A DNA stretch of 64,000 nt from Nocardia sp. NRRL S-836 (GCF_001279525.1 NZ_LGDY01000110.1:1-64000), one strand, 5' to 3'. Shown: positions 11,665 through 22,397, numbered from the stretch's first letter. Numbers and translations are program-made. The notes: a model not told the origin generated them from the letters alone.

Positions 11665-12330
11665 ATGACGGCAGGTATGCGCAGCGTCGCGCAACGTCAA
11701 CACCTCGCGAGCGGCCAGGACTCGGACGTGTTCATCCGGTCCGACGGGCTTCTCGTCAAACGCACGCGCACGGGCCGTGACCTGCGGCGCGAGGCCGAGA
11801 TGATGTCGTACCTGAGCGGTCACGGCATCCCCGTCCCGCGGGTGCACGAGGCGACGGCGGACGAGCTCGTCATGCAGTACGTGCCCGGTCCGCGGATGTC
11901 CGAGGAGATCGGCCGCAGGCCGTGGCTCGCGGGCCCGCTCGGCCGCGAGCTGGCCGGCCTGCACCGGCGCTTGGACGCGGTCCAAGCCCCCTGTTTCCTC
12001 ACCGGCGACGGCGACCTGCTGCACCTCGACCTGCACCCCGGCAACGTCGTGCTCGGCCCCGAGGGACCGGTCGTGCTGGACTGGGCGTGCGCGACGAGGG
12101 GCGACCGGCGGCTCGACGTGGCGCTCAGCTGGGTGTCGCTCGCGGTGGCCAGGCTGACGACCGCCCGCAGGCTCACGCGGTGGAGCTTCCTCAGGTCGTT
12201 CATGGCGAACGTGGACCCGAGGGCGCGCGAGGCGATCCCGGAGGCCGCGCGCATCCGGCTGGAGCGCCACGACCGCGATCCGCGGGAACGTGCGGCCCTG
12301 GAAAAGCTCATGGCCGTCAACCGGCCCTAG
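11665..12330 (+). CDS. Aminoglycoside phosphotransferase (APH)-fold kinase-like protein
   Basis: Predicted small kinase-fold protein of 221 residues from ATG 11665 (ATGs at 11638 and 11647 are alternatives). The nucleotide-binding Lys is in LLVKRTRTGRDL. The catalytic loop HLDLHPGNVVL and the metal-binding VVLDWACAT correspond to the HxDxxxxN and D(F/W)xx motifs of APH/choline kinases. The family covers antibiotic kinases and housekeeping enzymes; resistance must not be assumed. It is short for the family, and the C-terminal substrate lobe is reduced. Confidence 0.75.
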   Translation: MTAGMRSVAQRQHLASGQDSDVFIRSDGLLVKRTRTGRDLRREAEMMSYLSGHGIPVPRVHEATADELVMQYVPGPRMSEEIGRRPWLAGPLGRELAGLHRRLDAVQAPCFLTGDGDLLHLDLHPGNVVLGPEGPVVLDWACATRGDRRLDVALSWVSLAVARLTTARRLTRWSFLRSFMANVDPRAREAIPEAARIRLERHDRDPRERAALEKLMAVNRP

Positions 12331-12351
12331 CGCGGCATTAGGCTGGCGGGC

Positions 12352-13743
12352 ATGCCGGACCGACTGTCAGCGCTGGACGCCTCGTTCCTGTACCTGGAGG
12401 ACTCCACGACGCCGATGCACGTCGGTGGTGTGGCGGTGTTCCGCAGGCCCAAGGCGGGCTTCGACTACGACAAGCTCGTCGACCTCATCGAGCAGCGGCT
12501 GAGCCTCGTGCCGCGCTACCGGCAGAAGGTCGTGCAGGTCCCCGGCCGCATCGCGCGGCCCGTGTGGGTGGACGACCCGGACTTCGACGTCACCTACCAC
12601 GTGCGGCGCTCCGCTCTGCCCAAGCCGGGCAGCGAGAAGCAGCTGCACGACCTGGTGGCGCGGCTGATGTCACGGCCGCTGGACCACTCGCGGCCGCTGT
12701 GGGAGATCTACCTGGTCGAGGGTCTCGCGAAGAACCAGACCGCGGTGATCACGAAGACGCACCAGGCCATGGTCGACGGCATCGCGTCGCTGGAGATCGG
12801 TCAGGTCATGCTCGACGTGTCGCCGTCGCCGCGCACGAACGTCGAGAACCTCTGGATGCCGCAGCCGGAGCCCAGCTCGCTGCAGCTGGTGGCGGACGCG
12901 CTCACCGAGGTCGTGCACCGGCCCGGTGAGCTGGTGGAGAACGTCCGCAGCGCCGCGATGGACACCGTCGCCACGGTCGGGAAGGTCGTGAACGCCGTCG
13001 GCGTCGTGGCCGCCGCCGTCCGCACCGCCGCGACCCCCGCGCCCGGCAGCCCGTTGAACGTGCGCATCATGTCGCCGCAGCGCCGGTTCGCCGTGGCGCG
13101 CGCACGGCTCGACGACCTGCGCACCATCCGCAAGGCGCACGGCGGCACGGTCAACGACGTGGTGCTGGCGGCGTTGGCGGGGGCGATGCGGAACTGGCTG
13201 CTCAGCCGCGGCGAGAACGTCACCGGGAGCACCTCGATCCGCGCGATGACGCCGATGTCGGTGCGCGACACCGATCCCGAGTCCGGCAACAACGTCTCCG
13301 CGTACCTGGTGGACCTGCCGGTGGGCGAGCCGAACCCGGTCGTGCGGCTGCACCACGTGAGCCACGCGACCCGCGCGCACAAGGAGTCCGGCCAGTCCGT
13401 GGCCGCCGACGCGCTGGTCAAGGTCTCCGGCTTCGCGCCGCCGACCCTGCACGCGCTCGGTGCGCGGGCGGCCAGCTCGTTCAGCCGCCGGCTGTTCAAC
13501 GTGATGGTCACCAACGTTCCCGGCCCGCAGGTGCCGCTGTACGCCGCGGGCGCGAGAATGACCGAGATCTTTCCGGTCGTGCCGCTCGCCAAGAACCAGG
13601 CGCTGGCCATCGGGGTGACGTCGTACGACGGCGGTGTTTACTTCGGGCTGAACGGTGACCGCGACGCCATGTCCGATGTGGACGTTCTGGCGAGCATGGT
13701 CGAGGAGTCGGTGGAGGAACTGATGGGGACGGCGAGCGCGTGA
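12352..13743 (+). CDS. Wax ester synthase/diacylglycerol acyltransferase family protein
   Basis: Predicted protein of 463 residues with the WS/DGAT layout: RLSALDASFLYLEDSTTPMH at the start, PLWEIYLVEGL at about residue 120, NDVVLAALAGAMRNWL at about residue 265 and a C-terminal domain with VTNVPGPQVPLYAAGA. Family members join fatty acyl-CoA to diacylglycerol or fatty alcohols at the membrane. The active-site HHxxxDG reads HQAMVDG here, so the second, catalytic His is Gln; activity is doubtful or altered. It overlaps the next gene (stop TGA, start ATG) and lies near the Rv3235-type gene, as tgs3 does in mycobacteria. Confidence 0.9.
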   Translation: MPDRLSALDASFLYLEDSTTPMHVGGVAVFRRPKAGFDYDKLVDLIEQRLSLVPRYRQKVVQVPGRIARPVWVDDPDFDVTYHVRRSALPKPGSEKQLHDLVARLMSRPLDHSRPLWEIYLVEGLAKNQTAVITKTHQAMVDGIASLEIGQVMLDVSPSPRTNVENLWMPQPEPSSLQLVADALTEVVHRPGELVENVRSAAMDTVATVGKVVNAVGVVAAAVRTAATPAPGSPLNVRIMSPQRRFAVARARLDDLRTIRKAHGGTVNDVVLAALAGAMRNWLLSRGENVTGSTSIRAMTPMSVRDTDPESGNNVSAYLVDLPVGEPNPVVRLHHVSHATRAHKESGQSVAADALVKVSGFAPPTLHALGARAASSFSRRLFNVMVTNVPGPQVPLYAAGARMTEIFPVVPLAKNQALAIGVTSYDGGVYFGLNGDRDAMSDVDVLASMVEESVEELMGTASA

Positions 13744-14234
13744 TGAGGGTCTACATCCCGGCAACGGTGGCCATGCTGCGCACCTTCGTCGACACCGGCG
13801 AGCTCACTCCGCTGGGCGGCACGGCGTTCGCGCTGACGCCGGCGCTGCGCGAGTCCTACGCCGCCGGCGACACCGAGGAGCTGGAGTACGCCGCGATGCT
13901 CGACGCGGCCCGCGCCTCGCTGCGGCTGCTGGCCGCCGACGAGAAGTCGGAACCGCGCCGCGCGGTCGTCGCGGTGGACGCGGACGACGTGACGCTGCGG
14001 CCCGACCTCGACTTCTCGGTGGTGAAGGTCGCGGGTTCGTTCACGTTGAAGGACGTCGCGTCCGTGCACCTCGACACGGCCGAGGCGGAGGACGACGTGC
14101 GTGCCGCGGCCGAGGTCGTGGACGCCGCCGACCTGGGCGACCCGGACGCGGAGTTCACGCTGGGCAGCGCCGAGGACCACGAGCTGGCCTGGTACGCGGC
14201 GCAGGAGCTGGCCTTCGTGCTGGAACTCATGTGA
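13743..14234 (+). CDS. DUF6912-like conserved actinobacterial protein
   Basis: Predicted acidic soluble protein of 163 residues starting MRVYIPATVAMLRTFVDTG. The alternating beta/alpha pattern, the 'RVYxPAT' start and the end WYAAQELAFVLELM match a conserved actinobacterial family that usually follows a WS/DGAT or helicase gene. No catalytic motif is visible. The start ATG overlaps the WS/DGAT stop (TGATG), so the two are translationally coupled. The family name is from memory; the function is unknown. Confidence 0.65.
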   Translation: MRVYIPATVAMLRTFVDTGELTPLGGTAFALTPALRESYAAGDTEELEYAAMLDAARASLRLLAADEKSEPRRAVVAVDADDVTLRPDLDFSVVKVAGSFTLKDVASVHLDTAEAEDDVRAAAEVVDAADLGDPDAEFTLGSAEDHELAWYAAQELAFVLELM

Positions 14235-14272
14235 CACAGGTCACCTCCGGCTGATGTCGAGGTGCCGCGACC

Positions 14273-14313
14273 GGCTCCGTCCCCCGGTTGTCCGACACCG
14301 GAGAGACGGAGCC
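14273..14313 (+). promoter_or_regulatory. Hairpin covering the ribosome binding site of the PPOX gene
   Basis: GGCTCCGTC (14273-14281) pairs perfectly with GACGGAGCC (14305-14313), with a CCGGT/ACCGG pairing inside. The right arm holds the only purine-rich candidate ribosome binding site for the ATG at 14320, so the hairpin could mask it. Confidence 0.45.
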
Positions 14314-14319
14314 AGAGCC

Positions 14320-14820
14320 ATGCGGCAGCACGAGATCGACGAGGTCCTGAACCACCCGCTCAGCCAGGAGCTGCTCGCCCGCGACATCGCCCGGCTGGCG
14401 TTCGTCGCGCAGGACGGCACACCCCGCAACATCCCGGTCGGGTTCTGCTGGAACGGCGCGGAGCTCGTCGTGTGCACCTCGAAGAACGCCCGCAAGCTCG
14501 CCATGCTGGCGGCGAACCCGGCCGTCGCGTTCACGATCGACACCGAGGGCTTCCCGCCGAAGATCCTGTCCGTGCGGGGCAACGTCGAGCTGGACCCCGT
14601 GGACGACATCCCGGAGGAGTACCTCCAGGTCGCCAAGACCATGTCGATGACGCCGGAGCAGCGCGCCGAGTGGGAGGTCAACGTGCGGTCGCTCTACAGC
14701 GACGGCATGGTCCGCATCGTGCTCAGGCCGGCCTGGGTCAAGCTGACCGACTTCGAGACCACGTTGCCCGACAACGTCGCCGAGCTCGTGCAACGCCAGG
14801 CCGCCGCGCAGGGAGCCTGA
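14320..14820 (+). CDS. Pyridoxamine 5'-phosphate oxidase (PPOX)-fold flavoprotein
   Basis: Predicted split-barrel protein of 166 residues, with ARLAFVAQDGTPRNIPVGF, then ELVVCTSKNARKLAMLAANP and VAFTIDTEGFPPKILSVRG. These match the flavin (FMN or F420)-binding PPOX family. Actinobacterial members often use F420 to reduce small substrates or degrade heme-like molecules, but the cofactor cannot be decided here. The ATG at 14320 sits after a hairpin that includes the likely ribosome binding site. Confidence 0.8.
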   Translation: MRQHEIDEVLNHPLSQELLARDIARLAFVAQDGTPRNIPVGFCWNGAELVVCTSKNARKLAMLAANPAVAFTIDTEGFPPKILSVRGNVELDPVDDIPEEYLQVAKTMSMTPEQRAEWEVNVRSLYSDGMVRIVLRPAWVKLTDFETTLPDNVAELVQRQAAAQGA

Positions 14821-14823
14821 AGC

Positions 14824-15201
14824 TCACATGCCCGTCGCGGGTTCCCAGAGCTCGATGCGGTTGCCCTCGGGGTCCACGCACCAGCCGAACCGGCCGAACT
14901 CCGAGTCCTCGGTCTCCGGCAGCACCTCGACCCCGCGGGCCCGCAGCTTCGACATCAACGACACCAGGTCGTCCACGCGCAGGTTCAGCATGGTGCGCTG
15001 GTGCGGTTCGCCGATGTAGTCGGTGTCCTGCGCGAACAACGCCATGGTGGTGGTGCCGGGGTACTCCGACGTGGCGGTGTCGAGCCAGTGGAACGTGACG
15101 GTGCCGCGTTCGCTCATCGGCACACCGAGGTTGTCGCGGTACCAGGCCGCCAGGCGCACGGGGTCCCTGGAACGCAGGAAGACCCCGCCGATGCCAGTCA
15201 C
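14824..15201 (-). CDS. Glyoxalase/VOC family protein
   Basis: Predicted protein of 125 residues made of two beta-alpha-beta-beta-beta modules. The N-terminus is VTGIGGVFLRSRDPVRLAAW, and the end has the classical FGRFGWCVDPEGNRIELWEP with the metal-ligand Glu. Likely metal ligands are His39 (FHWLD) and the Glu of RIELWEP. VOC members include glyoxalases, dioxygenases and binding proteins, so the substrate is open. The start GTG 15201 (or GTG 15210) is divergent from pruA, only 45 bases away. Confidence 0.8.
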   Translation of the reverse strand: MTGIGGVFLRSRDPVRLAAWYRDNLGVPMSERGTVTFHWLDTATSEYPGTTTMALFAQDTDYIGEPHQRTMLNLRVDDLVSLMSKLRARGVEVLPETEDSEFGRFGWCVDPEGNRIELWEPATGM

Positions 15202-15246
15202 CCGCGCCACCCGACGGACCCTACTACCGCGTGCCACGATGGGGGA

Positions 15247-16871
<1,625 letters not shown>

Positions 16872-16875
<4 letters not shown>

Positions 16876-17603
16876 CGGGCCCGCGGTGCCCAGCCCGTCG
16901 CCGCGGTGAGCTTGGTGCTCACGACCCGTTGCGAGCGCCCGAACACCGCCAGCGACGTCGCGAGCCTCCCGAACGCGCGCGGCAGCCGCGTGATGCCCAG
17001 GTCCCGCTTCAAGACCGGCGTGCCGACGTTGTAGACGCCCGCCGGCGCACCGAGAGCGGCGATGGCGGCGGCCGCCGCGTCGCCGGGGTGCACGACCGAC
17101 ATCCAGCCGTCGCCGACGAGCACCGGCGGCGACTGGGCGGCGCCGCCCACCAGCATCCCGAAGCGCAGGAAGACGCCGCCGGGGTGGCGCAGGACGTTGT
17201 GCTGCGCGGTCACCGAGCTGGCGATGTGACCGACGGGCTCGATGGGAGCGTTCTCGTCCAGCTCCCGGTCACCGCCGTCGGCGTACACGAACGAGATGCC
17301 CTCCTGCACCACGCGGCCCACGCCCGCCCGCAACGCCGCCTCGGCCACCGCGGCGCTGCCCCCGGTGCGGATGCGGTCGTTCTCGGCCCAGGCACCGGGC
17401 AGCACGGCCCTGGCGCTCAACGGGATGCGGGTGGCGAGGTTGAGGACGGCGTCGTAGCCGCTCAGCGCGGCCGTCAGCCCGGCGACGTCGAACAGCGAGG
17501 TGGTGTGCCGGTCGAGCACCCCGACCTCGTGGCCCGCCTCCCGCAGCCGCGGCAGAGCTTCCCGCCCGAGCACACCCGTCGCACCGATCACGAAAACCTT
17601 CAT
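16872..17603 (-). CDS. NAD(P)-dependent epimerase/reductase-like protein
   Basis: Extended-SDR-like protein of 243 residues with the N-terminal dinucleotide loop VFVIGATGVLGREALPRLRE. The usual YxxxK pair is not obvious; GISFVYADGGDRELDENAPI shows a Tyr and the SDR middle region. It may therefore be a binding or regulatory member (NmrA-like) or an atypical reductase. The gene is convergent with pruA (4-nt overlap), and its upstream region contains four 15-bp tandem repeats. Confidence 0.75.
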
Positions 17604-17629
17604 GACCGGTGGACGGGACAGCCTGCCGA

Positions 17630-17689
17630 TTCGTGACAGCCCGGTTCGTGACCGTCCAATTCGTGACAGGCCGGTTCGTGACAGGTCAG
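17630..17689. repeat. Four 15-bp tandem repeats upstream of the SDR gene
   Basis: TTCGTGAC begins units at 17630, 17645, 17660 and 17675, exactly 15 bp apart; the unit is TTCGTGACAGGCCGG with small changes. The array lies directly before the start of the minus-strand SDR gene (17603) and runs 4 bases into the end of the lipoprotein gene at 17686. It may be a multi-site operator or a simple expansion. Confidence 0.85.
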
Positions 17690-18204
17690 CCGGTGGCGGG
17701 CAGCCGCTTCAGCGCGTTGCCCACCTTGCCGGTCGCGATCTGCACCTTCTGGTCCTGGTTGGCGCCTTCGAGGTGGACGACCACCGCGATCGTCTCGGTC
17801 CGCGACACCACGACCGTCGCCGTGCACTCCGACCCCGCGTTGCACGAGACCCACATCGAGTGACCGTCGACGAGCCCCTGGGGCTTCCGCGTCTCGTCGT
17901 ACGGCCCGCCGATCGCGGCGAACACCCGCAGGTCCCCGGCCGTGCCGGTGCCGACCCGGTACTCGCACGATTTCGGCAGGCCCGCGAACGGCGCCGGTGC
18001 GCTGAACAGCGGTTCGTCGAAGTCCTTCGCCTCCAGCAACGCGCACGGGTCGAGGCCCGCGAGCTTGCGCGGTGTGTCGATGCGCGGCGACGTGGTGGTG
18101 GCCGTCGTCGTGGTGGTGGTCGTGGTCGTGGTCTGCACGGGCGGGGGAGCGGGCGTCGAGGCGCAGCCCGCGACCAGGATGACCGGCAGCAGGACGCGCT
18201 TCAC
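17686..18204 (-). CDS. DUF3558-type lipoprotein
   Basis: Predicted lipoprotein of 172 residues: VKRVLLPVILVAGC gives a lipobox with the lipidated Cys at residue 14, then a Thr-rich linker (ten consecutive Thr) and a DUF3558-like domain with DPCALLEAKDFDEP, SCEYRVG and paired cysteines (VSCNAGSECT). The linker suggests anchoring through the cell wall. GTG 18204 overlaps the stop of the upstream lipoprotein gene by 4 nt, so the two are a coupled pair of paralogues. The function of DUF3558 is unknown. Confidence 0.8.
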   Translation of the reverse strand: MKRVLLPVILVAGCASTPAPPPVQTTTTTTTTTTATTTSPRIDTPRKLAGLDPCALLEAKDFDEPLFSAPAPFAGLPKSCEYRVGTGTAGDLRVFAAIGGPYDETRKPQGLVDGHSMWVSCNAGSECTATVVVSRTETIAVVVHLEGANQDQKVQIATGKVGNALKRLPATG

Positions 18205-18629
18205 CGCGGCAGCCGCTGCAATGCCTTCAACGCCAGGCCCTGCGTGGTCTGGCCGAGCACGTTGTCGTCCTCGCCCTGCTTGGTGACGCTCAACCCGAGC
18301 AGCTCGCCCTCGCGCACCTGCACCACGGCCTCGCACGCCGACGACGCGCACCGGCGGGTCATCGGCCGGTCCTCGACCACCGCGCCGTACCCGCCGCCGG
18401 TCTGCAGCCGCGCCGACTCCTGCTCGAACTTCGCCTCCAGCAGCTTCAGCGTCACCGTCGTCGAGCCGAACGCGAACGTGCACTCGCGCTCGCCCTTGGC
18501 GGTGCTGGTCAGCTCACCCGCGTCGCCGCCGCGCAGCAGCGTGCACGGGTCGGTGTCGGTGAACTTCGGGGGAGCGGGGTCGCCACCGCAGGCGCTCAGC
18601 AGCAGCACCAGGGCCAGAACTCGCTTCAT
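18201..18629 (-). CDS. DUF3558-like lipoprotein (paralogue)
   Basis: Predicted lipoprotein of 142 residues: MKRVLALVLLLSACGG has a lipobox with Cys at residue 14. The domain shares DPCTLLRGGDAGEL, ERECTFAFG and RRCASSACEAVVQV with the downstream neighbour, so the pair arose by duplication. It lacks the Thr linker of its partner. The start ATG 18629 is 36 bases after the rsgA stop; the three genes and aroA run in the same direction. Confidence 0.8.
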   Translation of the reverse strand: MKRVLALVLLLSACGGDPAPPKFTDTDPCTLLRGGDAGELTSTAKGERECTFAFGSTTVTLKLLEAKFEQESARLQTGGGYGAVVEDRPMTRRCASSACEAVVQVREGELLGLSVTKQGEDDNVLGQTTQGLALKALQRLPR

Positions 18630-18664
18630 GCACTTCCTTCTGCACTTGATCAGGGGGTCGGGGC

Positions 18665-19663
18665 TCAGTCCGTGTAGTCGTCCAGCCCGGCACGGGAGGC
18701 GAGCAGGCGGCGCAACGACGTCAACCGGCCCGGCGCGTCCGGAACGAGCTCGTCCAGCATGCAACCGGGGTCCTCGGGCGCACCCAGGTGGCCGCAGCCG
18801 GGCGGGCACTCCTCGGCGGCCTCCGCGAAGTCCGGGAAGGCCTTCACGATGTCGTCCGGCGTGATGTGGGCCAGGCCGAACGAGCGGATGCCCGGGGTGT
18901 CGACCACCCAGCCGCCGCCGGGCAGGCGCAGCGCGACGGCCTGGGTGGAGGTGTGCCGGCCCTTGCCGACGCCGGAGACGACGCCGACCGCGCGGTTGGC
19001 GTCCGGCACGAGCTTGTTGACCAGGGTGGACTTGCCGACGCCGGAGTGGCCGATCAGGCACGACACCGTGTTCGCCAGCCGTGCGCGCAGCTCGGCGGGT
19101 TCCTCGTCGGACCGGGTCACGATCACCGGCACGGCCAGCTCGGTGTAGAGCGCCAGCAGCTCCTCCGGCGAGGCCAGGTCCGACTTCGTGAGGCACAGCA
19201 CCGGTTCCAGGCCACCGGCGTACGCGGCGACCAGGCAGCGGTCGATGAAACCGGTGCGCGGCGGGGGATCGGCCAGAGCGACGACCATGATGAGCTGGGA
19301 GGCGTTGGCGACGACGACGCGTTCGAACGGGTCGGTGTCGTCGGCGGTGCGGCGCAGCACCGAGGTCCGCTCCTCGACGCGCACGATGCGGGCCAGCGTG
19401 TCCGGCTGGCCCGACGTGTCACCGACGACGCCGACCTGGTCGCCGACCACCACGGGCGTGCGGCCGAGCTCGCGCGCACGCATCGCCGTGACGACGGCAC
19501 CGGACTCCATCGCGCACGTCCACCGGCCCCGGTCGACGCCGATCACCATCGCGCTCTCGGCGTCGGCGTGCTCCGGCCGCCTCTTGCTGCGCGGCCGCGT
19601 GCCCTTGCCGGGGCGCACCCGCACGTCGGTCTCGTCGAGCTTGCGCCAGTCCTGCTTGCTCAC
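18665..19663 (-). CDS. rsgA: Ribosome small subunit-dependent GTPase A
   Basis: Circularly permuted GTPase of 332 residues that helps late 30S subunit maturation. After an OB-fold domain, the G motifs occur in permuted order: LTKSDLAS (G4), then GHSGVGKSTLVNKL (G1), then VVDTPGIRSFGL (G3). The zinc site CPPGCGHLGAPEDPGC is near the C-terminus. The GTG start at 19663 (VSKQDWRKL) is one base after the aroA stop, giving an aroA-rsgA operon as in other actinobacteria. Confidence 0.93.
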   Translation of the reverse strand: MSKQDWRKLDETDVRVRPGKGTRPRSKRRPEHADAESAMVIGVDRGRWTCAMESGAVVTAMRARELGRTPVVVGDQVGVVGDTSGQPDTLARIVRVEERTSVLRRTADDTDPFERVVVANASQLIMVVALADPPPRTGFIDRCLVAAYAGGLEPVLCLTKSDLASPEELLALYTELAVPVIVTRSDEEPAELRARLANTVSCLIGHSGVGKSTLVNKLVPDANRAVGVVSGVGKGRHTSTQAVALRLPGGGWVVDTPGIRSFGLAHITPDDIVKAFPDFAEAAEECPPGCGHLGAPEDPGCMLDELVPDAPGRLTSLRRLLASRAGLDDYTD

Positions 19664-19664
19664 C

Positions 19665-20933
19665 TCAACGCGCCCCCGTGAGCATGGTGGTCCACATTCC
19701 CGGGAAGTCCGGGATCGTCTTCGTCGTCGACCCGATGTCGTCCACCGCCACGCCCGGCACCACGAGCCCGATGATCGCGCCCGCGGTCGCCATCCGGTGG
19801 TCGGCATAGGCCTTCCACACCCCGCCGTGCAGCGGAGCCGGCTCGACCACCAGGCCGTCCTCGGTCTCGGAGGCGTTGCCGCCCAGCGCGTTGACCTCGT
19901 TCACCAGCGCGGCGATCCGGTCGGTCTCGTGGCCGCGGATGTGCGCGACACCGCGGATCACCGTGCGGCCCTCGGCCAGTGCCGCGAGTGCCACCACCGT
20001 GGGCGTCAGCTCGCTCTCGTCGCGCAGGTCGATGTCCACACCGGACAGCTTCGCGGGGCCGCGCACGGTCAGACCCCGTTCCGACAGCTCGACCGAGCAG
20101 CCCATGCGCGTGAGGATGCCGCGCACCGCGTCACCGGGCTGGGTGGTCTCGGCCGGCCAGCCGGGGATGGTCACCTCGCCGCCGGTCACCGCGGCCGCCG
20201 CCAGGAACACCGTCGCGTTGGACAGGTCCGGCTCCACGTGCCACGTCCGCGCGGCGATCGGGCCGGGCTCGACGTGCCACGTGCTGGTGCCGTCGGTCTC
20301 CACCGCGACCCCGACCGAACGCAGCGTCTGGACCGTCATGTCGATGTGCGGCAACGACGGCACGGGCTTGCCCGCGTGCCGCACCGTCACGCCCTTGTCG
20401 TAGCGCGCGGCCGACAGCAGCAGCCCGGACACGAACTGCGACGAGCCCGACGCGTCGATCGTGACCTCGCCGCCGGCCAGCGATCCGGTGCCGCGCAACG
20501 TGAACGGCAGCGCGTCGCCCTCGACCTCCGCACCGAGCCCGCGCAACGCCTCCAGCACGGTGCTCATCGGCCGCACGCGGGCGTGCGGGTCGCCGTCGAA
20601 CCTGATCTCGCCCTCGGCCAGCGCGGCGGCCGGCGGCAGGAACCGCATGACCGTGCCCGCGAGCCCGCAGTCGACGTCGGCCGGTCCGCGCAGCGCGCCC
20701 GGCGTGACGTCCCAGCCGCCGTCGGCCCGGTCGGTGATCCCGACGCCGAGCGAGGTGAGCGCCTTCGCCATCAACGCGGTGTCGCGGCTGCGCAACGGCG
20801 CGTGCACCGCGGACGGCCCCTCGGCCAGCGCCGCGAGCACCAGGGCGCGGTTCGTGATCGACTTCGAGCCGGGCACCGGCACCGTGGAGTGGACTGGGCC
20901 GGGTGCGCTGGGGGCTGACCAGTGCTGAGTCAT
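19665..20933 (-). CDS. aroA: 5-enolpyruvylshikimate-3-phosphate synthase
   Basis: Sixth step of the shikimate pathway: transfer of enolpyruvyl from PEP to shikimate-3-phosphate. Predicted 422 residues from ATG 20933. Visible are [20 protein letters not shown] (PEP and phosphate binding), [13 protein letters not shown] (the family LAGTxxR stretch), [13 protein letters not shown], and the C-terminal [17 protein letters not shown]. It is divergent from the SRAP gene and coupled to rsgA. Confidence 0.95.
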   Translation of the reverse strand: MTQHWSAPSAPGPVHSTVPVPGSKSITNRALVLAALAEGPSAVHAPLRSRDTALMAKALTSLGVGITDRADGGWDVTPGALRGPADVDCGLAGTVMRFLPPAAALAEGEIRFDGDPHARVRPMSTVLEALRGLGAEVEGDALPFTLRGTGSLAGGEVTIDASGSSQFVSGLLLSAARYDKGVTVRHAGKPVPSLPHIDMTVQTLRSVGVAVETDGTSTWHVEPGPIAARTWHVEPDLSNATVFLAAAAVTGGEVTIPGWPAETTQPGDAVRGILTRMGCSVELSERGLTVRGPAKLSGVDIDLRDESELTPTVVALAALAEGRTVIRGVAHIRGHETDRIAALVNEVNALGGNASETEDGLVVEPAPLHGGVWKAYADHRMATAGAIIGLVVPGVAVDDIGSTTKTIPDFPGMWTTMLTGAR

Positions 20934-21018
20934 GCGCTGAATGATCCCGCATGCGGCCGGGGCGGCTCGCACAGGTGTTCCCGGCGTGCGACGATTGCGA
21001 CTTCGGAGGTGATCGGTT

Positions 21019-21747
21019 TTGTGTGGTAGGTACGCCTCCACCAAGGACCCGGCGCTGCTCGCGGCCGAGTTCGAAGCGGTGGACGGGACCGGCGACGAGG
21101 CACCGGGACCCGACTACAACATCGCTCCCACCAAGCACGTCATGGCGGTGGTCGAGCGCAAACCCGAGGACGAGGAACTGGAGCGCAGCCTGCGGGTGAT
21201 GCGCTGGGGCCTGGTCCCGCACTGGGCCAAGGACCTCTCCGGCGCGGCCAAGATGATCAACGCCCGCGCGGAGAGCGTGCTGAGCAAGCCCGCGTACAAG
21301 CAGTCGGCGATGAAGCGCCGGTGCATCATCCCCGCCGCAGGCTGGTACGAGTGGCAGCCGGGCGAGGGCCGCAAGCAGCCGTACTTCATCACGCTCGGGG
21401 ACGACGTCTCGCTCGCGATGGCGGGCATCTGGTCCGTGTGGTGGAAGGACGACGTGCCGACCGTGACGTGCGCGGTGCTGACGACGGACGCCATCGGCGC
21501 GATGACCGAGGTGCACCACCGCATGCCGTTGCTGCTGCCGCACGACCGCTGGTCGGCGTGGCTCGACCCGGCGTCGCAGGACCCGGGCGAGCTGCTCGCA
21601 CCCGACCCGTCGATCGTCGACGCGCTGGAGCTGCGCCCGGTCTCGACCGCGGTGAACAGCGTGAAGAACAACGGCCCGTCGCTCATGGACCGCGTCTCGC
21701 TCGCCGAGGACGAGAAGCCCGCACCCACGCTGTTCGAGCTGTCGTGA
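21019..21747 (+). CDS. SOS response-associated peptidase family (SRAP/YedK) protein
   Basis: Predicted protein of 242 residues that senses abasic sites in single-stranded DNA by forming a thiazolidine crosslink through Cys2. The start must be the TTG at 21019, because the protein has to begin Met-Cys (MCGRYAS); the near-perfect GGAGGTGATC lies upstream at 21005-21014. Also visible are YNIAPTK (Asn near the crosslink), [16 protein letters not shown] (catalytic Glu region), [11 protein letters not shown] and [11 protein letters not shown] (catalytic His). Divergent from aroA; coupled by GTGA to the next gene. No SOS box was recognised upstream. Confidence 0.93.
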   Translation: MCGRYASTKDPALLAAEFEAVDGTGDEAPGPDYNIAPTKHVMAVVERKPEDEELERSLRVMRWGLVPHWAKDLSGAAKMINARAESVLSKPAYKQSAMKRRCIIPAAGWYEWQPGEGRKQPYFITLGDDVSLAMAGIWSVWWKDDVPTVTCAVLTTDAIGAMTEVHHRMPLLLPHDRWSAWLDPASQDPGELLAPDPSIVDALELRPVSTAVNSVKNNGPSLMDRVSLAEDEKPAPTLFELS

Positions 21748-22355
21748 ACACGCTGCTGGTGGACACACCGCACGGCCCCGCGCGGGCCTCACTGCACTGC
21801 GCCCACGAACCGCGGGCCGCACTGCTGCTCGGCCACGGCGCCGGTGGCGGCGTCGAGGCACCCGACCTGGTGGCCGCGTGCCACGCCGCGAACTCCGTCG
21901 GCGTGCACGTGGCACTGGTCGAACAGCCCTACCGCGTCGCCGGCCGCCGCGCCCCCGCCCCGGCGAAGCAGCTCGACACGGCGTGGCTGTCCGTGGTCGA
22001 CGACCTGGGCGAACGCTGGTTCGACGGCCTGCCGCTGGTGTTCGGCGGCCGGTCGTCGGGTGCACGGGTGGCGTGCCGCACGAGCGTCGAGGGCCAGGCG
22101 GTCGCCGTGCTCTGCCTGGCGTTCCCGGTGCACCCGCCGGGCAAGCCGGAGAAGTCGCGGATGGCCGAGCTGGACGGCGTCGAGGTCGCCACCCTGGTCG
22201 TGCAGGGCGAGAACGACCCGTTCGGGCAGCCCGCCCGCGGCCACCGCCGCGAGGTCGTGCTGCTCCAGGGCGACCACTCGCTGAAGACGTCCGTCGCGGA
22301 GGTCGGCCGGTTCGTCGGCGAGTGGCTGGACCGCGTGCTGCGCCCCCTCGACTAA
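21744..22355 (+). CDS. Alpha/beta hydrolase, Tex30/KANL3-like
   Basis: Predicted alpha/beta hydrolase of 203 residues. The oxyanion region is LLLGHGAGGGVEAPD, the nucleophile elbow is FGGRSSGARVA (Ser), and the likely Asp and His are in QGENDPFG and LLQGDHSLK. No lid domain is seen. The GTG start overlaps the SRAP stop by 4 nt, so both are co-translated; the partnership could mean a role in DNA-damage or lipid metabolism, but this is speculation. Substrate unknown. Confidence 0.75.
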   Translation: MNTLLVDTPHGPARASLHCAHEPRAALLLGHGAGGGVEAPDLVAACHAANSVGVHVALVEQPYRVAGRRAPAPAKQLDTAWLSVVDDLGERWFDGLPLVFGGRSSGARVACRTSVEGQAVAVLCLAFPVHPPGKPEKSRMAELDGVEVATLVVQGENDPFGQPARGHRREVVLLQGDHSLKTSVAEVGRFVGEWLDRVLRPLD

Positions 22356-22397
22356 ATCGCCTGCTCAACGCCGATCCGGGCATTACTGTCCGGCCCC

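Noticed and set aside
11665..12330. Aminoglycoside resistance gene
   Set aside because: Only the general kinase-fold motifs are present; the substrate lobe is short and there is no mobile or resistance context.
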